Source of the DNA: Mycobacterium barrassiae
Lineage (GTDB): Bacteria; Actinomycetota; Actinomycetes; Mycobacteriales; Mycobacteriaceae
Assembly (NCBI RefSeq): GCF_025822765.1
Contig: NZ_JACKUK010000009.1
Location: forward strand, 973 to 64,972
Length of the DNA: 64,000 nucleotides
Direction: 5' to 3'
This document shows positions 30,482-40,891 of this stretch, one piece after another. Under the pieces are notes generated by a model, which made no database searches, was not told where the DNA came from, and saw nothing but the letters and a program-made list of their open reading frames with translations. The translations under genes were made by a program, and so were the position numbers. Every line of letters starts with the position of its first letter. The stretch's first letter is position 1.

Positions 30482-31828
30482 ATGAGTACGACTAAATCCC
30501 GCGAGGGGGCCAAGCTGGATCGGGTTCCGCTCCCGGTCGAGGCCGCCCGCATCGGCGCGACGGGTTGGCAGATAACCCGCACCGGCGCGCGAGTCGTCAC
30601 CAAGCTCGCCGGAAAGGGTTCTCTGCAGCAGAAGATCCTCAAGCAGATCCCCCAGACGTTCGCCGACCTCGGACCCACCTACGTCAAATTCGGACAGATC
30701 ATCGCGTCGAGCCCCGGCGCGTTCGGCGAGCAGCTGAGCCGCGAATTCCGCAGCCTGCTCGACGCCGTCCCGCCCGCCGATGAAGACGAAGTCCACAAGC
30801 TTTTCAAGGAGGAGCTGGGCGACGACCCGTCCAACCTGTTCGCCTCCTTCGACGAAAAGCCCTTCGCCTCGGCCTCGATCGCGCAGGTGCACTACGCGAC
30901 GCTGCACAGCGGCGAGGAGGTCGTCGTCAAGATCCAGCGGCCCGGGATCCGTCGCCGCGTCGCCGCCGACTTGCAGATCCTGAAACGTGGTGCGCGCCTG
31001 GTGGAGTTCGCCAAGCTCGGCCAGCGATTGTCGGCGCAGGACGTCGTCGCGGACTTCGCCGACAACCTCGCCGAGGAGCTGGACTTCCGGCTCGAGGCGC
31101 AGTCGATGGACGCGTGGGTGTCGCACATGCACGCGTCGCCGTTGGGCAAGAACATTCGGGTGCCGCAGGTCTATTGGGATCTCACCTCGGAGCGGGTGCT
31201 CACCATGGAGCGTGTCAGCGGCGTCCGTATCGATGACGTCGCGGCGATCCGCAAGGCGGGCTTCGACGGCACCGAACTCGTAAAGGCGTTACTGTTCAGC
31301 GTTTTCGAGGGCGGACTACGACACGGCCTGTTCCACGGCGACCTGCACGCCGGCAATCTTTTCGTCGACCCAGACGGCAAGATCGTGTTCCTCGACTTCG
31401 GCATCATGGGTCGCATCGACCCGCGCACGCGCTGGCTGCTGCGCGAGTTGGTGTACGCGCTGCTGGTGAAGAAAGACCACGCCGCGGCGGGCAAGATCGT
31501 CGTGCTGATGGGCGCCGTCGGCACCATGAAACCCGAAGCCCAGGCCGCCAAGGATCTGGAGAAGTTCGCCACGCCATTGACCATGTCGTCGTTGGGCGAC
31601 ATGAGTTATGCCGAAATCGGAAAACAACTTTCGGTGCTGGCCGACGCCTACGACGTCAAGCTGCCGCGCGAGCTGGTGCTGATCGGCAAGCAGTTCCTCT
31701 ACGTCGAGCGGTACATGAAGCTGCTCGCGCCGAAGTGGCAGATGATGTCCGACCCGCAGCTGACGGGCTACTTCGCCAACTTCATGGTCGAGGTCAGCAG
31801 GGAGCACACCGAAGAAGTCGAGGCCTGA
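30482..31828 (+). CDS. UbiB/ABC1-family atypical kinase (Rv0647c-like)
   Basis: 448 residues of the UbiB/ADCK atypical kinase family. The family's KxGQ motif is in YVKFGQIIAS, the Ala-rich nucleotide loop in FASASIAQVHYA, lysine in VVVKIQRPG, the ExD region EELDFRLEAQ, catalytic HGDLHAGN and metal-binding DFG in FLDFGIMG. ATG 30482 (MSTTKSREG) is chosen; the frame is open to 30401 without ribosome-site support. In M. tuberculosis the same gene precedes lipG and mmaA1-4, and here too it is 1 bp from lipG, linking it to mycolate or envelope-lipid metabolism rather than quinones, since mycobacteria make menaquinone. Confidence 0.92.
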   Translation: MSTTKSREGAKLDRVPLPVEAARIGATGWQITRTGARVVTKLAGKGSLQQKILKQIPQTFADLGPTYVKFGQIIASSPGAFGEQLSREFRSLLDAVPPADEDEVHKLFKEELGDDPSNLFASFDEKPFASASIAQVHYATLHSGEEVVVKIQRPGIRRRVAADLQILKRGARLVEFAKLGQRLSAQDVVADFADNLAEELDFRLEAQSMDAWVSHMHASPLGKNIRVPQVYWDLTSERVLTMERVSGVRIDDVAAIRKAGFDGTELVKALLFSVFEGGLRHGLFHGDLHAGNLFVDPDGKIVFLDFGIMGRIDPRTRWLLRELVYALLVKKDHAAAGKIVVLMGAVGTMKPEAQAAKDLEKFATPLTMSSLGDMSYAEIGKQLSVLADAYDVKLPRELVLIGKQFLYVERYMKLLAPKWQMMSDPQLTGYFANFMVEVSREHTEEVEA

Positions 31829-31829
31829 G

Positions 31830-32729
31830 TTGCAGTTGCGCACCGGCACCGCCAAGTCCGGCGAGCTGGAGATCTACTACGAGGACATGGGCGATCCGAA
31901 CGATCCGGCGGTGCTGCTCATCATGGGACTCGGTGCGCAATTGTTGTTGTGGCGCAAGGACTTCTGCGAGAAGCTGGTCAACCAGGGACTCCGAGTAATC
32001 CGCTACGACAACCGCGACGTCGGACTGTCGTCGAAGGTGACAGGTCAGCACTCGGGTGCGGCACTGCTGCCGAGGATGGCGCGATCCTTCCTCGGGTTGC
32101 GCAGCCCGGCGCCATACACGCTCGAAGACGTGGCCGACGACGCCGCGGCACTGCTCGACCATCTGGAGATCGACTCGGCCCACATCGTCGGCGCGTCGAT
32201 GGGCGGCATGATCGCGCAGATATTCGCCGCCCGCCACAGCGTACGCACCAAGACGCTGGCGGTGATCTTCTCGAGCAACAACCAACCGCTGTTGCCTCCG
32301 CCGGGCCCCAAACAGCTGCTGGCGATTCTGCAGCGACCGAAAGACGCATCGCGCGAGGCGATTATCGAGAACGCGATCCGCGTCAGCAAGATCATCGGGA
32401 GCCCCGGCTATCCCGCACCCGAGGACCGGATCCGGGCCGAGGCGATCGAGGGCTACGACCGCTCGTACTACCCCGCGGGCATCGGGCGTCATTTCGCGGC
32501 GATCCTTGGCAGCGGCAGCCTGCTGCGCTACGACCGTCAGATCACCGCGCCGACGGTGGTCATCCACGGCAAGGCGGACAAGCTGATGCGCCCGTTCGGC
32601 GGTCGCGCCATCGCCCGCGCGATCAGGGACACCCGTCTGGTGTTGTTCGACGGGATGGGTCACGAGTTACCACGGGAACTGTGGGACGACATCGTCGGCG
32701 AGTTGAAGACCACCTTCACGGCTGTGTAA
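31830..32729 (+). CDS. lipG: LipG-type alpha/beta-hydrolase (thioesterase/esterase)
   Basis: 299 residues, syntenic with M. tuberculosis lipG (Rv0646c). Nucleophile elbow GASMGGM, acid in HGKADKLMRP and His in DGMGHELP. The start is taken as TTG 31830, one base after the upstream stop, because LRTGTAKSGELEIYYEDMGD aligns with the expected N-terminus; another TTG two codons on is possible. It is translationally linked to the UbiB-like gene and upstream of two mycolic-acid methyltransferases. A close paralogue lies at 26555-27460. Confidence 0.88.
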   Translation: MQLRTGTAKSGELEIYYEDMGDPNDPAVLLIMGLGAQLLLWRKDFCEKLVNQGLRVIRYDNRDVGLSSKVTGQHSGAALLPRMARSFLGLRSPAPYTLEDVADDAAALLDHLEIDSAHIVGASMGGMIAQIFAARHSVRTKTLAVIFSSNNQPLLPPPGPKQLLAILQRPKDASREAIIENAIRVSKIIGSPGYPAPEDRIRAEAIEGYDRSYYPAGIGRHFAAILGSGSLLRYDRQITAPTVVIHGKADKLMRPFGGRAIARAIRDTRLVLFDGMGHELPRELWDDIVGELKTTFTAV

Positions 32730-32751
32730 CTGCTGTTACGGCGCTCCTCCG

Positions 32752-32781
32752 TTAGTTAGCTTCAGCAATTGGGGCTAGCAT
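32752..32781 (+). promoter_or_regulatory. Candidate promoter for the mycolic-acid methyltransferase genes
   Basis: -35 TTAGTT (32752-32757) and -10 TAGCAT (32776-32781) with an 18-bp spacer, about 85 bp upstream of the ATG at 32865. Confidence 0.35.
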
Positions 32782-32864
32782 GCGAGTCGAGTGCTTCAGG
32801 GCTTTGCGAGCTGTCAACGGAGATGACGGCGGAGCTACTGATTCGCCCAGAAAGGCACCGACTA

Positions 32865-33734
32865 ATGGCTGTTGCACGCAATCTGAAACCGCACTTCGAA
32901 GACGTACAAGCGCATTACGACCTGTCCGACGAGTTCTTCCGGCTGTGGCTGGACCCCACCCAGACCTACAGCTGCGCTTACTTCGAGCGCGACGACATGA
33001 CGCTGGAGGAAGCGCAGCTCGCCAAGATCGACCTCGCGCTGGGCAAGCTGGGTCTGCAGCCCGGCATGACGCTGCTCGACGTCGGCTGCGGCTGGGGATC
33101 GACCATGATGCGAGCGCTGGAGCGCTACGACGTCAACGTCATCGGACTGACGTTGAGCGAGAACCAAAAGGCCCATGTGGAAAGGGGTTTCGCGGCGTCC
33201 GACAGCCCGCGCACCAAGCGGGTACTGCTGCAGGGCTGGGAGCAGTTCGGCGAGCCTGTGGACCGGATCGTCAGCATCGGGGCCTTCGAGCACTTCGGCT
33301 TCGACCGGTACGACGACTTCTTCGCGATGGCCTACCGAGCGCTCCCCGATGATGGCGTCATGCTGCTGCACACCATCACCGCGCTGACGCTGCCGCAGAT
33401 GGCCGACCGCAAGATTCCGCTGACCTTAGAGGTGGCGCGGTTCGTGAAGTTCATCCTCACCGAGATCTTCCCGGGTGGACGGCTGCCGTCGATCGAGAAG
33501 GTCGAGGAGCATGCGACGCCGGCCGGGTTCACGCTGACGCGCCGCCAGTCGCTGCAACTGCACTATGCCCGCACCCTGGACACGTGGGCAGCGGCCTTAC
33601 AGGAGCACCGGGACGAGGCGATCGCCGTGCAGTCCGAGGAGGTCTACGACCGGTACATGCACTACCTGACGGGCTGCGCGAAGGGCTTCCGAATGGGATA
33701 CATCGACGTCAATCAGTTCACCCTTGCCAAGTAG
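32865..33734 (+). CDS. mmaA2: Mycolic acid cyclopropane synthase (MmaA2/CmaA2-like)
   Basis: SAM-dependent methyltransferase acting on acyl-carrier-bound meromycolate, 289 residues. SAM motif I VGCGWGS (in [14 protein letters not shown]), GLTLSENQ, and the family fingerprints [37 protein letters not shown] and [15 protein letters not shown]. The stretch [14 protein letters not shown] and the C-terminus [20 protein letters not shown] match cyclopropane synthases of the MmaA2/CmaA2 type better than MmaA1 or MmaA4, from remembered sequences. ATG 32865 follows an AAAGG site; the frame is open to 32769. The number within the mma series is the uncertain part. Confidence 0.85.
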   Translation: MAVARNLKPHFEDVQAHYDLSDEFFRLWLDPTQTYSCAYFERDDMTLEEAQLAKIDLALGKLGLQPGMTLLDVGCGWGSTMMRALERYDVNVIGLTLSENQKAHVERGFAASDSPRTKRVLLQGWEQFGEPVDRIVSIGAFEHFGFDRYDDFFAMAYRALPDDGVMLLHTITALTLPQMADRKIPLTLEVARFVKFILTEIFPGGRLPSIEKVEEHATPAGFTLTRRQSLQLHYARTLDTWAAALQEHRDEAIAVQSEEVYDRYMHYLTGCAKGFRMGYIDVNQFTLAK

Positions 33735-33810
33735 CGTGGAATTAGGGCGTGACCTAGGCCACGGGCTAGGGTGTACGACCAGATCAACACTACGGAGGCC
33801 CAGGACGAAT

Positions 33811-34710
33811 ATGGCTGACAATTCCACTGGCACGAAGGACATGACGCCTCATTTCGAGGACATTCAGGCCCACTACGACCTGTCGGACGACTTCTTCGGC
33901 GTATTCCAGGATCCGACCCGCAAGTACAGCTGCGCGTTCTTCACCGGCCCCGATGTCACGCTGTCAGAGGCGCAGGTCGCCAACGTCGACCAGCACCTTG
34001 ATCTGCTGGACCTCAAGCCGGGGATGACGCTACTCGAGGTCGGCTGCGGTTGGGGGCTGACGTTGCAGCGGGCGATGGAGAAGTACGACGTCAATGTCAT
34101 CGGCCTGACCCTGTCGAAGAACCAGAAGGCCTACTGCGATCAGCTGTTGAGCAAGGTCGACAGCGAGCGGACCTTCGATGTGCGGCTGGAGGGTTGGGAG
34201 CAGTTCCACTCCCCCGTCGACCGGATCGTGTCGATCGAGGCGTTCGAGCACTTCGGGTTCGAGCGCTACGACGACTTTTTCAAGACGTGCTTCGACATCC
34301 TGCCCGAGGACGGCCGGATGACCATTCAGAGCAGCGTCGGCTACCACCCCTACGATCTGGCCGAGCGCGGTAAGAAGCTCACGTTCGAGCTGGCGCGCTT
34401 CATCAAGTTCATGATCACCGAGATCTTCCCCGGTGGACGGCTGCCAACCACGCAGATGATGGTCGAGCACGGCGAAAAGGCCGGCTTCGTGGTGCCCGAG
34501 CCGAGGTCGCTGCGGAACCACTACATCAAGACGCTGGGCATCTGGGCCGACCGCCTGGAGCGCAACAAGGAGGCGGCGATCGCGGCCACCGACGAGGAGA
34601 ACTACCACCGCTACATGCGGTACCTGAAGGGCTGCCAGTACTACTTCATCGATGACAGCATCGACGTCAGCCTGGTCACGTACCTGAAGCCGGGCGCCGT
34701 CGCGGCCTGA
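33811..34710 (+). CDS. mmaA4: Hydroxymycolate / oxygenated-mycolate methyltransferase (MmaA4-like)
   Basis: 299 residues from ATG 33811 (GGAGG and AGGA upstream). Same family as its neighbour ([22 protein letters not shown]), but the segment [19 protein letters not shown] and the ending [19 protein letters not shown] are typical of MmaA4 (Hma), which adds the methyl group and hydroxyl that precede keto- and methoxy-mycolates. In M. smegmatis-type species the corresponding activity leads to epoxy-mycolates. Spacing of 76 bp from the previous gene, with a -10-like TAGGGT in the gap, allows separate transcription. Ends at a bidirectional terminator. Confidence 0.85.
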   Translation: MADNSTGTKDMTPHFEDIQAHYDLSDDFFGVFQDPTRKYSCAFFTGPDVTLSEAQVANVDQHLDLLDLKPGMTLLEVGCGWGLTLQRAMEKYDVNVIGLTLSKNQKAYCDQLLSKVDSERTFDVRLEGWEQFHSPVDRIVSIEAFEHFGFERYDDFFKTCFDILPEDGRMTIQSSVGYHPYDLAERGKKLTFELARFIKFMITEIFPGGRLPTTQMMVEHGEKAGFVVPEPRSLRNHYIKTLGIWADRLERNKEAAIAATDEENYHRYMRYLKGCQYYFIDDSIDVSLVTYLKPGAVAA

Positions 34711-34738
34711 TCTTCACGCCCTTCAGCGCCCTTCAGCG

Positions 34739-34796
34739 CGAGCAGACGCTAAGACGCCCAAATTCGCGAGGATTTGGGGGTCTTTGCGTCTTCTCG
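34739..34796. terminator. Bidirectional hairpin terminator, GAGCAGACGC family
   Basis: Imperfect inverted repeat with arms of about 24 nt starting CGAGCAGACGC and an 8-nt loop, between the convergent mmaA4-like and PE-PPE genes. Third copy of the family. Confidence 0.75.
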
Positions 34797-34800
34797 TCAA

Positions 34801-36630
34801 CTAGGCGGCGGCCTTATCGGCGTCGTTTGAACTGCCGTCGCTGTCGTCGTTCGAGGTCGGTCCCGTCGCTGGGCCCGCGGTGGGTGCCGGGTCGTCGACG
34901 GGCTTGACCGGGTCGGGACCCTCGTCGTCGCCCTTCGTCGAGGTCTGATTCGTCTTGTTCGTCGAGAAGTTCAACGAGACGCTGCCGCCGTTCGCGTCGA
35001 CACGGTTGCTCTGAAGATCCTTCTTCTCTTCGGGCTTTGTGATCTTTTCGGGCTCCCTGTCGACCACCGTCACGACCTCGGGCTTGGTGGTCTCCTGGAC
35101 CGTTCCCTGGGTCTCCTGGACCGTTCCCTGGGTCTCCTGAACGGTCTCCTCGATCGTGCCTTCGGTTTCCTCGACGGTTCCCTCGGTCCCTTCGACGGTT
35201 CCCTCGGTCCCTTCGACGATGCCCTCGGCCTCTTCGACGGTGCCCTCGGCCTCTTCGACCGTGCCTTGAATCTCCTCTACCGTCCCCGGGGTCTCCTCGA
35301 CGGTGCCTTCGATCTCCTCGACGGTGCCCTCGATGAGGTCTTCGCCGTCAGCACCGAACGCCAGCATTCGGAGGTTCGCTTGGTCCTGCGGGTCCTCGAT
35401 GTCTTGGCCTTCTTCCGATGACAAGCTTGAGCTCGTCAAGGACGAGTTCGCGCTCGCGAGGGTCGTTGTCCCGAGCGGATTCGTCGCTCCCGGCGTGGTC
35501 GGCGACAGCGGGATCTCCTTCGCCAAGCCGAAATTCGCGAAGAAGTTGTTGATACCTATCAACACTGCCGGGACGAGCTTGATGAAAAGCGAGATCGGGT
35601 TGAACCACGGGATCAGGCTCGTCCCTATCGGGTAGCCGAACGGGATGGCCCGGTTGTAGCCGGTCTCTTCAATCACCACGCGCAGGATGGGTTCAAAGAA
35701 GTCCGCGATCGGCTTGCCGATCAACGGGATGTCGTGAAGCCACCGGACGAGCGGCAGGACCTTCGGAGTGATGGTGTAGTACGTGGTATCTCCGTACGTC
35801 TGAATATCGACGATGGCGGGATAGTTCTGCGGGTTATCCATGATCGCCTGCCATGTGGCGGGGTCGTATCCGGCCGGAATCTCCCCCGGATCGCTGTCTG
35901 CATTCACCGCCAGGTAGGTGCCGTGGTCGTATACGAAGCCGAGGATTGAGTTGACGATCGCAAGCGGATTCAGCAGGTACTGCGGCCAGTCCGCGATGCC
36001 CTCCCATCTAATGGCGTAGTCGTCGGTCGGTATTCCAGTGTTGGTGGGCGTGGGTTGGCCGGTCGTCACATCGAGGATCGGGATGCGACCGATGATGCCG
36101 AAGCGCGACAGGATGCCGCCATTGGGGCGGTTGGGGTTGCCGATGAACGTGAATGCATCCGGTAGCGGCAAGCCCGCCCAAGCACCCCTGGCGATTTGCA
36201 TCTTCGCGATGGTGGCGACACGGGCCCCTTGCGAGTAGCCCGCAATCAAGAACGGGCCAGCCACACCCGACACGTCGGCCCGGAGGTTTGCGACACCCTT
36301 CGCGACCGAGACGTCGAACTTGTCGCATTGCAGATTCGGGCACCAGCCTGGTAGAGGTATCGGCCAGAATGACGCGGGATAGTTGACGCCGGTGAGGGTG
36401 TCGCAACCGTTAGCAGGATCTATATCCGAACAGGTCCTCTGCATGTAGTAGTCGCGGAAATTCTCCATGTACATGCCGACATTGTTCGCATTCGGGGTTC
36501 CCGTTCCCGGCACGATCACAGCGGTGGCCGCCAGGCTGACGGCCGCCACGATCGCTGTTGCTGCGGCGAGCACCGCGGTGCTCAGCAGGCTCAGGAGGAA
36601 GATGCGGACAACCCGACCAACCTTGCGCAT
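34801..36630 (-). CDS. Secreted PE-PPE-domain serine hydrolase with a heptad-repeat tail
   Basis: 609 residues from ATG 36630 ([14 protein letters not shown]); an upstream ATG at 36687 only adds Cys-rich residues without support. A signal peptide or anchor (about 7-37) precedes the PE-PPE hydrolase domain (about 38-330), with [13 protein letters not shown], nucleophile elbow GYSQGA, WPYxL-type segments ([20 protein letters not shown]) and a late VYDHGTYL. No PE or PPE domain is present. Residues from about 435 are acidic, with a run of 7-residue repeats based on EGTVEET (35089-35331) and a Ser/Asp/Pro-rich end. A cell-surface esterase with an extended stalk is likely. In M. tuberculosis nothing comparable lies between mmaA4 and rplA. 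Confidence 0.82.
   Translation of the reverse strand: MRKVGRVVRIFLLSLLSTAVLAAATAIVAAVSLAATAVIVPGTGTPNANNVGMYMENFRDYYMQRTCSDIDPANGCDTLTGVNYPASFWPIPLPGWCPNLQCDKFDVSVAKGVANLRADVSGVAGPFLIAGYSQGARVATIAKMQIARGAWAGLPLPDAFTFIGNPNRPNGGILSRFGIIGRIPILDVTTGQPTPTNTGIPTDDYAIRWEGIADWPQYLLNPLAIVNSILGFVYDHGTYLAVNADSDPGEIPAGYDPATWQAIMDNPQNYPAIVDIQTYGDTTYYTITPKVLPLVRWLHDIPLIGKPIADFFEPILRVVIEETGYNRAIPFGYPIGTSLIPWFNPISLFIKLVPAVLIGINNFFANFGLAKEIPLSPTTPGATNPLGTTTLASANSSLTSSSLSSEEGQDIEDPQDQANLRMLAFGADGEDLIEGTVEEIEGTVEETPGTVEEIQGTVEEAEGTVEEAEGIVEGTEGTVEGTEGTVEETEGTIEETVQETQGTVQETQGTVQETTKPEVVTVVDREPEKITKPEEKKDLQSNRVDANGGSVSLNFSTNKTNQTSTKGDDEGPDPVKPVDDPAPTAGPATGPTSNDDSDGSSNDADKAAA
35089..35331 (-). repeat. In-gene 21-bp tandem repeats encoding EGTVEET-type heptads
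   Basis: Nine consecutive 7-residue units ([28 protein letters not shown], and so on) followed by a broken unit and two QGTVQET units. Near-identical DNA repeats make length variation by slippage likely. Confidence 0.85.
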
Positions 36631-36845
36631 GCGACAACAATCACATAGCGCACGGCAGTCTTCTCGTTGAATCGAAAATTTGCCCACAGGTGTGTCGCGC
36701 GGACTGTCGGATTACCGTGGCGTTGTTCGTCGGCCAGATAGAGAGTGGAACGCAGGGTTCTGCTCGCATCCGAAAGGTGATGCCAGCCATTACCTCGCCC
36801 AGTTGCTGGAATCTGAGTCCGCCGACACGCCGGGGCGCGAACGCG

Positions 36846-36862
36846 GCCGAGCTGAGCTCGGC
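36846..36862. promoter_or_regulatory. Palindrome upstream of the small DUF4242-like gene
   Basis: GCCGAGCT and its exact complement AGCTCGGC with a 1-bp spacer, 29 bp before the GTG at 36891. Possible operator; the rest of 36631-36890 shows no gene or clear promoter. Confidence 0.3.
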
Positions 36863-36890
36863 TAACTGATAGGGAAACGCCTGATTCCTC

Positions 36891-37217
36891 GTGCCTTTTT
36901 CGCCGTTACCGTTCGATCTCATGAAGGCCGTTGGCAAGCCGGCGTGCTACCTCGTTGAGTGGTACCTGCCGGAGCTCAACGAGAAAACAGTCGACGACAT
37001 GGTCTCGCGGCTCGATGCCGCCGCCGCGACGGTCAGCGACCAAGGCACCCCCATCCGCCTCCTCGTCACACTGTCGGTGCCGGCCGACGAGGTCCTCTAC
37101 GGCGTGTTCGACGCACACTCTCCAGACATCGTGTCGACTACGTGTATCCGCGCCGGAGCGCCCCATCAGCGGCTGTCCGAGCGCGTCGGAACACGGATCC
37201 GCCGGGGTCGCCTGTAG
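36891..37217 (+). CDS. Small alpha/beta protein, DUF4242-like, unknown function
   Basis: 108 residues from GTG 36891, or 98 from ATG 36921 (MKAVGKPACYL); neither has a clear ribosome site. The sequence CYLVEWYLPELNEKTVDDMV, IRLLVTLSVPADEVLYGVFD, then VSTTCIRAGAPHQRLSERVG fits the ferredoxin-like fold of DUF4242 proteins (a beta-alpha-beta with a late Cys), some of which are described as metal-binding. It lies 78 bp upstream of a large LuxR-type regulator on the same strand. Similar small proteins often neighbour such regulators, so a shared operon is plausible. Confidence 0.6.
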   Translation: MPFSPLPFDLMKAVGKPACYLVEWYLPELNEKTVDDMVSRLDAAAATVSDQGTPIRLLVTLSVPADEVLYGVFDAHSPDIVSTTCIRAGAPHQRLSERVGTRIRRGRL

Positions 37218-37295
37218 CCAGGGCGATGCAGGCGGGGGATTAGGCCGGCGCTCGCGTGGTTACCCTCGATTCGCCGCACGGCTGGGGATCGGGGT

Positions 37296-40043
37296 ATGGC
37301 TTCGGGGGTTATCGAGCGTCCTGCCGAGTTCCGCGCTGTCTCGGATTTCCTGCAGTCGACCAACCTGCACCTCTCGGGGCTCGTCATCGACGGCGAAGCC
37401 GGCATCGGCAAGACCACGCTCTGGCTCGCCGGCGTCGCCGAGGCGGGTGAGCGCGGCTTTCACGTGCTGTCCGCACGGACGGGGCAGGCCGAAACGGTGC
37501 TCACGTTCGCCGCACTGGCCGACCTTCTCGGCGGCGTCGACCCCGACGTCCTCGCCGAACTGCCCGACGTCCAGCGCATCGGCGTCGACCGGGTGCTGTT
37601 ACGCGCCGCCGCCGATGCTCCCGCGACAGGCGAGAGCGTGGTCGCCGCAGCCCTCGTCTCCATCGTCGACCAGCTCGCGGCAGACACCCCGGTCCTTATC
37701 GCGATCGACGATGTGCAGTGGCTCGACCCGTCGAGCCAGGCGGTTCTGGCCGCCGCCGCCCGTCGGTTCACCGGCCGCGTCGGACTCCTGATCACCGAGC
37801 GCACCGAGCGCGAAGGCGCCGGCGCGGCGGACTGGTTGCAGCTTGCCGACCCCGACGCGATGGCCCGCATCCACGTCGGCCCGCTGAGCCTCGGCGGACT
37901 TCACGCGCTGGTCTCCTCGCGCCTCGGCCGGTCGTTCCCCCGTCCCACCATGGTGCGCATCGCGGAAGTGTCAGCCGGAAATCCGTTCTACGCACTCGAA
38001 TTGGCCCGTGCGGTCGACGCGGGCAGCTCCGGATCGGTGTTGCCGGCGACGCTGGCCGAATTGATGCGGATGCGGATCGGCCGTCTGGACCGCGAGGTCC
38101 AGGATCTGCTGCTGGCCGCGGCATGCGCGTCGAACCCAACCGTCGGGCTACTCGCCCAGGTGACCGACACTCCCGTCGACGTCGTCCGAGAGTTGCTCGA
38201 GGAACCTAGGACCAAAGGCGTCATCTCGCTCGACGGTGATGTCGTGCGGTTCTCGCATCCCCTGTTGGCGCGAAGCGTGTACACCGACGCGGCGCCCCGC
38301 GAGCGACGGGCGATGCACCGGTCGCTATCGGAGGCGGTGGTGCTGCCGGAACTGAGGGCCAGGCACATGGCGCTGGCCGCCTCGCGCGCCGACCCGACGA
38401 CCTTGAGTGCGCTCGATGTCGCGTCGAATGCGGCGTCAGCCCGCGGCGCCCCTGCCGCGGCCGCGGAGCTCGTCGAACTGGCCATCCGCCTCGGCGGTGA
38501 TTCCCCCGAACGCCGGATCCGCGCCGCCGACCACCTCATCCACGCAGGCGATCTACCACGTGCTAGCGCGCTGCTGGACGGAGTCATCGATGCCGTGCCG
38601 CACGGCGTAGACCGGGCCATGGCGTTGAACTTATTGGCGGGCATAGAGATTCACCTCAACAGCTTCGACAAGGCGGTCGAGACGCTCAAAGAGGCGCTCG
38701 CAAACGCCGCGGATCAGCTCGACGTCCGGGTTCGCACCATGCTGTTGCTGTCGTTCGCCGAGATCAACGCCGGCGAGTTCGTTCATGCCATGCAGCACTC
38801 CGAGCGGGCGGTCATCCTCGCCGACAGCATCGACGACCCGGATCTGACAAGCCAGGTGCTGGCCATCCGAGCGATGGTGACGAGCATGTGCGGCAACGGT
38901 TTCGACGAAACCGCTCTCCGGCGAGCCAACGCCCTGGAAAATCCTCACAGCGATACGCCGATCGCGTTGCGCGCCAGCGCGATCTACGGCGTGCTGCTGT
39001 CCTGGGCGGGCCGACTCGACGAGGCCGTCGAGCAGATGACGGCCGTTCGTCGGCGCTGCATCAACCGCGGTGCAGAGACTGATCTGGTCTCCGTGGCGTA
39101 CTTCACGACGCTGATGGAGGTCTGGCGCGGCCGATACGCCGATGCGGCGTCGCTCGCGGCTGAGACCGTCGAGCGGGCACAGCAACTCGGCGGCAACCAC
39201 CTGCAGGTCGTCGGATCGACAATGCAGGCCGTTGTCAGCGCCTACACCGGCCGGGAAGCCGAAACCCGCACCGCCGCAGCGTCGGCCATCGACATTGCGC
39301 AGCGATGCGGGGCGCGGAGGCTGGCCGACTGGGCATCGATCAGTCTGGGATTCCTGGAGGTGTCGCTGGGCAATCACGCGGCGGCGATCACCGCGCTGAC
39401 GCCTCTGATCGCGGAATTCGACCGCATGCCGTGCACCGAGATCGTCACGGCGGGTTACGTTCCCGACGCCGTCGAGGCCCTGGTATCGCTGGGCCGCCAC
39501 GCCGACGCCGAATCGATGATCAACGCGATCGAAGTCAACGGCCGGTGGTTGGACCGTCCATGGATGCTCACGATCGGCGCGCGCTGTCGCAGCATGTGGC
39601 TTGCCGCGCAAGGGGATATCGCAGGAGCCCTCTTCATGGCCGAGGCGGCGGTCGGCCACCACTATCGGCTTCCGATGCCGTTCGAACGTGCCCGTACACT
39701 GCTGCTGATCGGGCAGCTCCAGCGTCGTCAACGCAAGAAGGAAGCCGCTCGCACCGCACTGCGCGATGCCTTGGCCACCTTCGAGGGGTTGGGCTCACAA
39801 CTGTGGGCCGACCGCGCCCGCGCCGAACTCACCCGCTCCAGCGGTGCGCCGGCTCGAGCGCTCGGACTCACCGCATCAGAGCAGCGCGTCGCCGAACTCG
39901 CAGCCACTGGGATGACGACTCGCGACGTCGCCGCCGCCCTGTTCATCAGCCCGAAGACCGTCGAGTCCAACCTCGCTCGCGTTTACCGCAAGCTCGGCAT
40001 CAAGTCACGCGCCGAACTCGGCCGCCTGATGGGCGGCGGCTAG
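37296..40043 (+). CDS. Large ATP-binding LuxR-family transcriptional regulator
   Basis: 915 residues of the STAND-ATPase/LuxR kind (LAL-like). Walker A GEAGIGKT is at 33-40, Walker B PVLIAIDDVQWLD near 137-149, followed by a winged-helix and a long tetratricopeptide-like helical region (about 360-840), and a C-terminal LuxR HTH (LGLTASEQRVAELAATGMTT, then DVAAALFISPKTVESNLARV, about 855-905). Such proteins switch on target operons when ATP and an inducer bind; neither the inducer nor the target is visible here. It ends 5 bp from the convergent rplA stop with no hairpin between. The strongly preserved frame indicates a functional gene. Confidence 0.9.
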   Translation: MASGVIERPAEFRAVSDFLQSTNLHLSGLVIDGEAGIGKTTLWLAGVAEAGERGFHVLSARTGQAETVLTFAALADLLGGVDPDVLAELPDVQRIGVDRVLLRAAADAPATGESVVAAALVSIVDQLAADTPVLIAIDDVQWLDPSSQAVLAAAARRFTGRVGLLITERTEREGAGAADWLQLADPDAMARIHVGPLSLGGLHALVSSRLGRSFPRPTMVRIAEVSAGNPFYALELARAVDAGSSGSVLPATLAELMRMRIGRLDREVQDLLLAAACASNPTVGLLAQVTDTPVDVVRELLEEPRTKGVISLDGDVVRFSHPLLARSVYTDAAPRERRAMHRSLSEAVVLPELRARHMALAASRADPTTLSALDVASNAASARGAPAAAAELVELAIRLGGDSPERRIRAADHLIHAGDLPRASALLDGVIDAVPHGVDRAMALNLLAGIEIHLNSFDKAVETLKEALANAADQLDVRVRTMLLLSFAEINAGEFVHAMQHSERAVILADSIDDPDLTSQVLAIRAMVTSMCGNGFDETALRRANALENPHSDTPIALRASAIYGVLLSWAGRLDEAVEQMTAVRRRCINRGAETDLVSVAYFTTLMEVWRGRYADAASLAAETVERAQQLGGNHLQVVGSTMQAVVSAYTGREAETRTAAASAIDIAQRCGARRLADWASISLGFLEVSLGNHAAAITALTPLIAEFDRMPCTEIVTAGYVPDAVEALVSLGRHADAESMINAIEVNGRWLDRPWMLTIGARCRSMWLAAQGDIAGALFMAEAAVGHHYRLPMPFERARTLLLIGQLQRRQRKKEAARTALRDALATFEGLGSQLWADRARAELTRSSGAPARALGLTASEQRVAELAATGMTTRDVAAALFISPKTVESNLARVYRKLGIKSRAELGRLMGGG

Positions 40044-40048
40044 TTCGC

Positions 40049-40756
40049 TTATGCCTCGGTGAAGTTGCGCGTCACCGAAGGGTCGACGGGGATGCCCGGC
40101 CCCGTCGTCGTCGACACGACGACCTTCTTGAGGTAGCGGCCCTTCGAGGAGGACGGCTTGGCGCGCAGGATCTCGTCGAGCGCGGCGCCGTAGTTCTCGG
40201 CGAGCTGCTTCTCGTCGAACGAGGCCTTGCCGATCACGAAGTGCAGGTTGGCCTGCTTGTCGACGCGGAAGTTGATCTTGCCGCCCTTGATGTCGGACAC
40301 GGCCTTGGCCACGTCGGGGGTGACGGTGCCGGTCTTGGGGTTCGGCATCAGGCCACGCGGGCCCAGCACGCGGGCGATCTTGCCGACCTTGGCCATCTGG
40401 TCCGGCGTCGCGATCGCGGCGTCGAAGTCCAGGAAGCCGCCCTGGATCTTCTCGATCAGGTCGTCGCTGCCGACCTCGTCGGCGCCTGCGGCCAGCGCGG
40501 CCTCGGCCTTGTCGCCGACGGCGAACACCACGACGCGCGCGGTCTTACCGGTGCCGTTGGGCAGGTTCACGGTGCCGCGCACCATCTGGTCGGCCTTGCG
40601 CGGGTCGACGCCCAGCCGGATCGCAACCTCGACGGTCGCGTCCTGCTTCTTCGACGACGTCTCCTTGGCGAGCCTCGCGGCCTCGAGCGGCGTGTACAGA
40701 CGCTCCTTGTCGACCTTCTCCGCGGCTTCGCGATATGCCTTGCTGTTCTTGCTCAT
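40049..40756 (-). CDS. rplA: 50S ribosomal protein L1
   Basis: 235 residues, normal length. L1 protuberance protein of the ribosome, binding 23S rRNA and often its own mRNA. Conserved stretches are [57 protein letters not shown] and [14 protein letters not shown]. An AGGAGA site precedes ATG 40756. It follows rplK by 135 bp. Confidence 0.97.
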   Translation of the reverse strand: MSKNSKAYREAAEKVDKERLYTPLEAARLAKETSSKKQDATVEVAIRLGVDPRKADQMVRGTVNLPNGTGKTARVVVFAVGDKAEAALAAGADEVGSDDLIEKIQGGFLDFDAAIATPDQMAKVGKIARVLGPRGLMPNPKTGTVTPDVAKAVSDIKGGKINFRVDKQANLHFVIGKASFDEKQLAENYGAALDEILRAKPSSSKGRYLKKVVVSTTTGPGIPVDPSVTRNFTEA

Positions 40757-40817
40757 TCGTATCTCCTAATCAGAGTTGTGGTTGGCGAGCCGATGCCAGC
40801 TCTCCCACGGGTTGCGC

Positions 40818-40874
40818 CGAAATGGCATTCCGGGTTGTCGATCTCAGCGATTTGCCGCCTGGAATGCTGTTTCG
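40818..40874 (-). promoter_or_regulatory. Hairpin in the rplK-rplA spacer
   Basis: CGAAATGGCATTCC at 40818-40831 pairs with 40861-40874 at 12 of 14 positions. It lies between rplK and rplA, where an L1 control site or an attenuator could act. Confidence 0.35.
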
Positions 40875-40891
40875 CCGGGTTCTCGGTCGTG

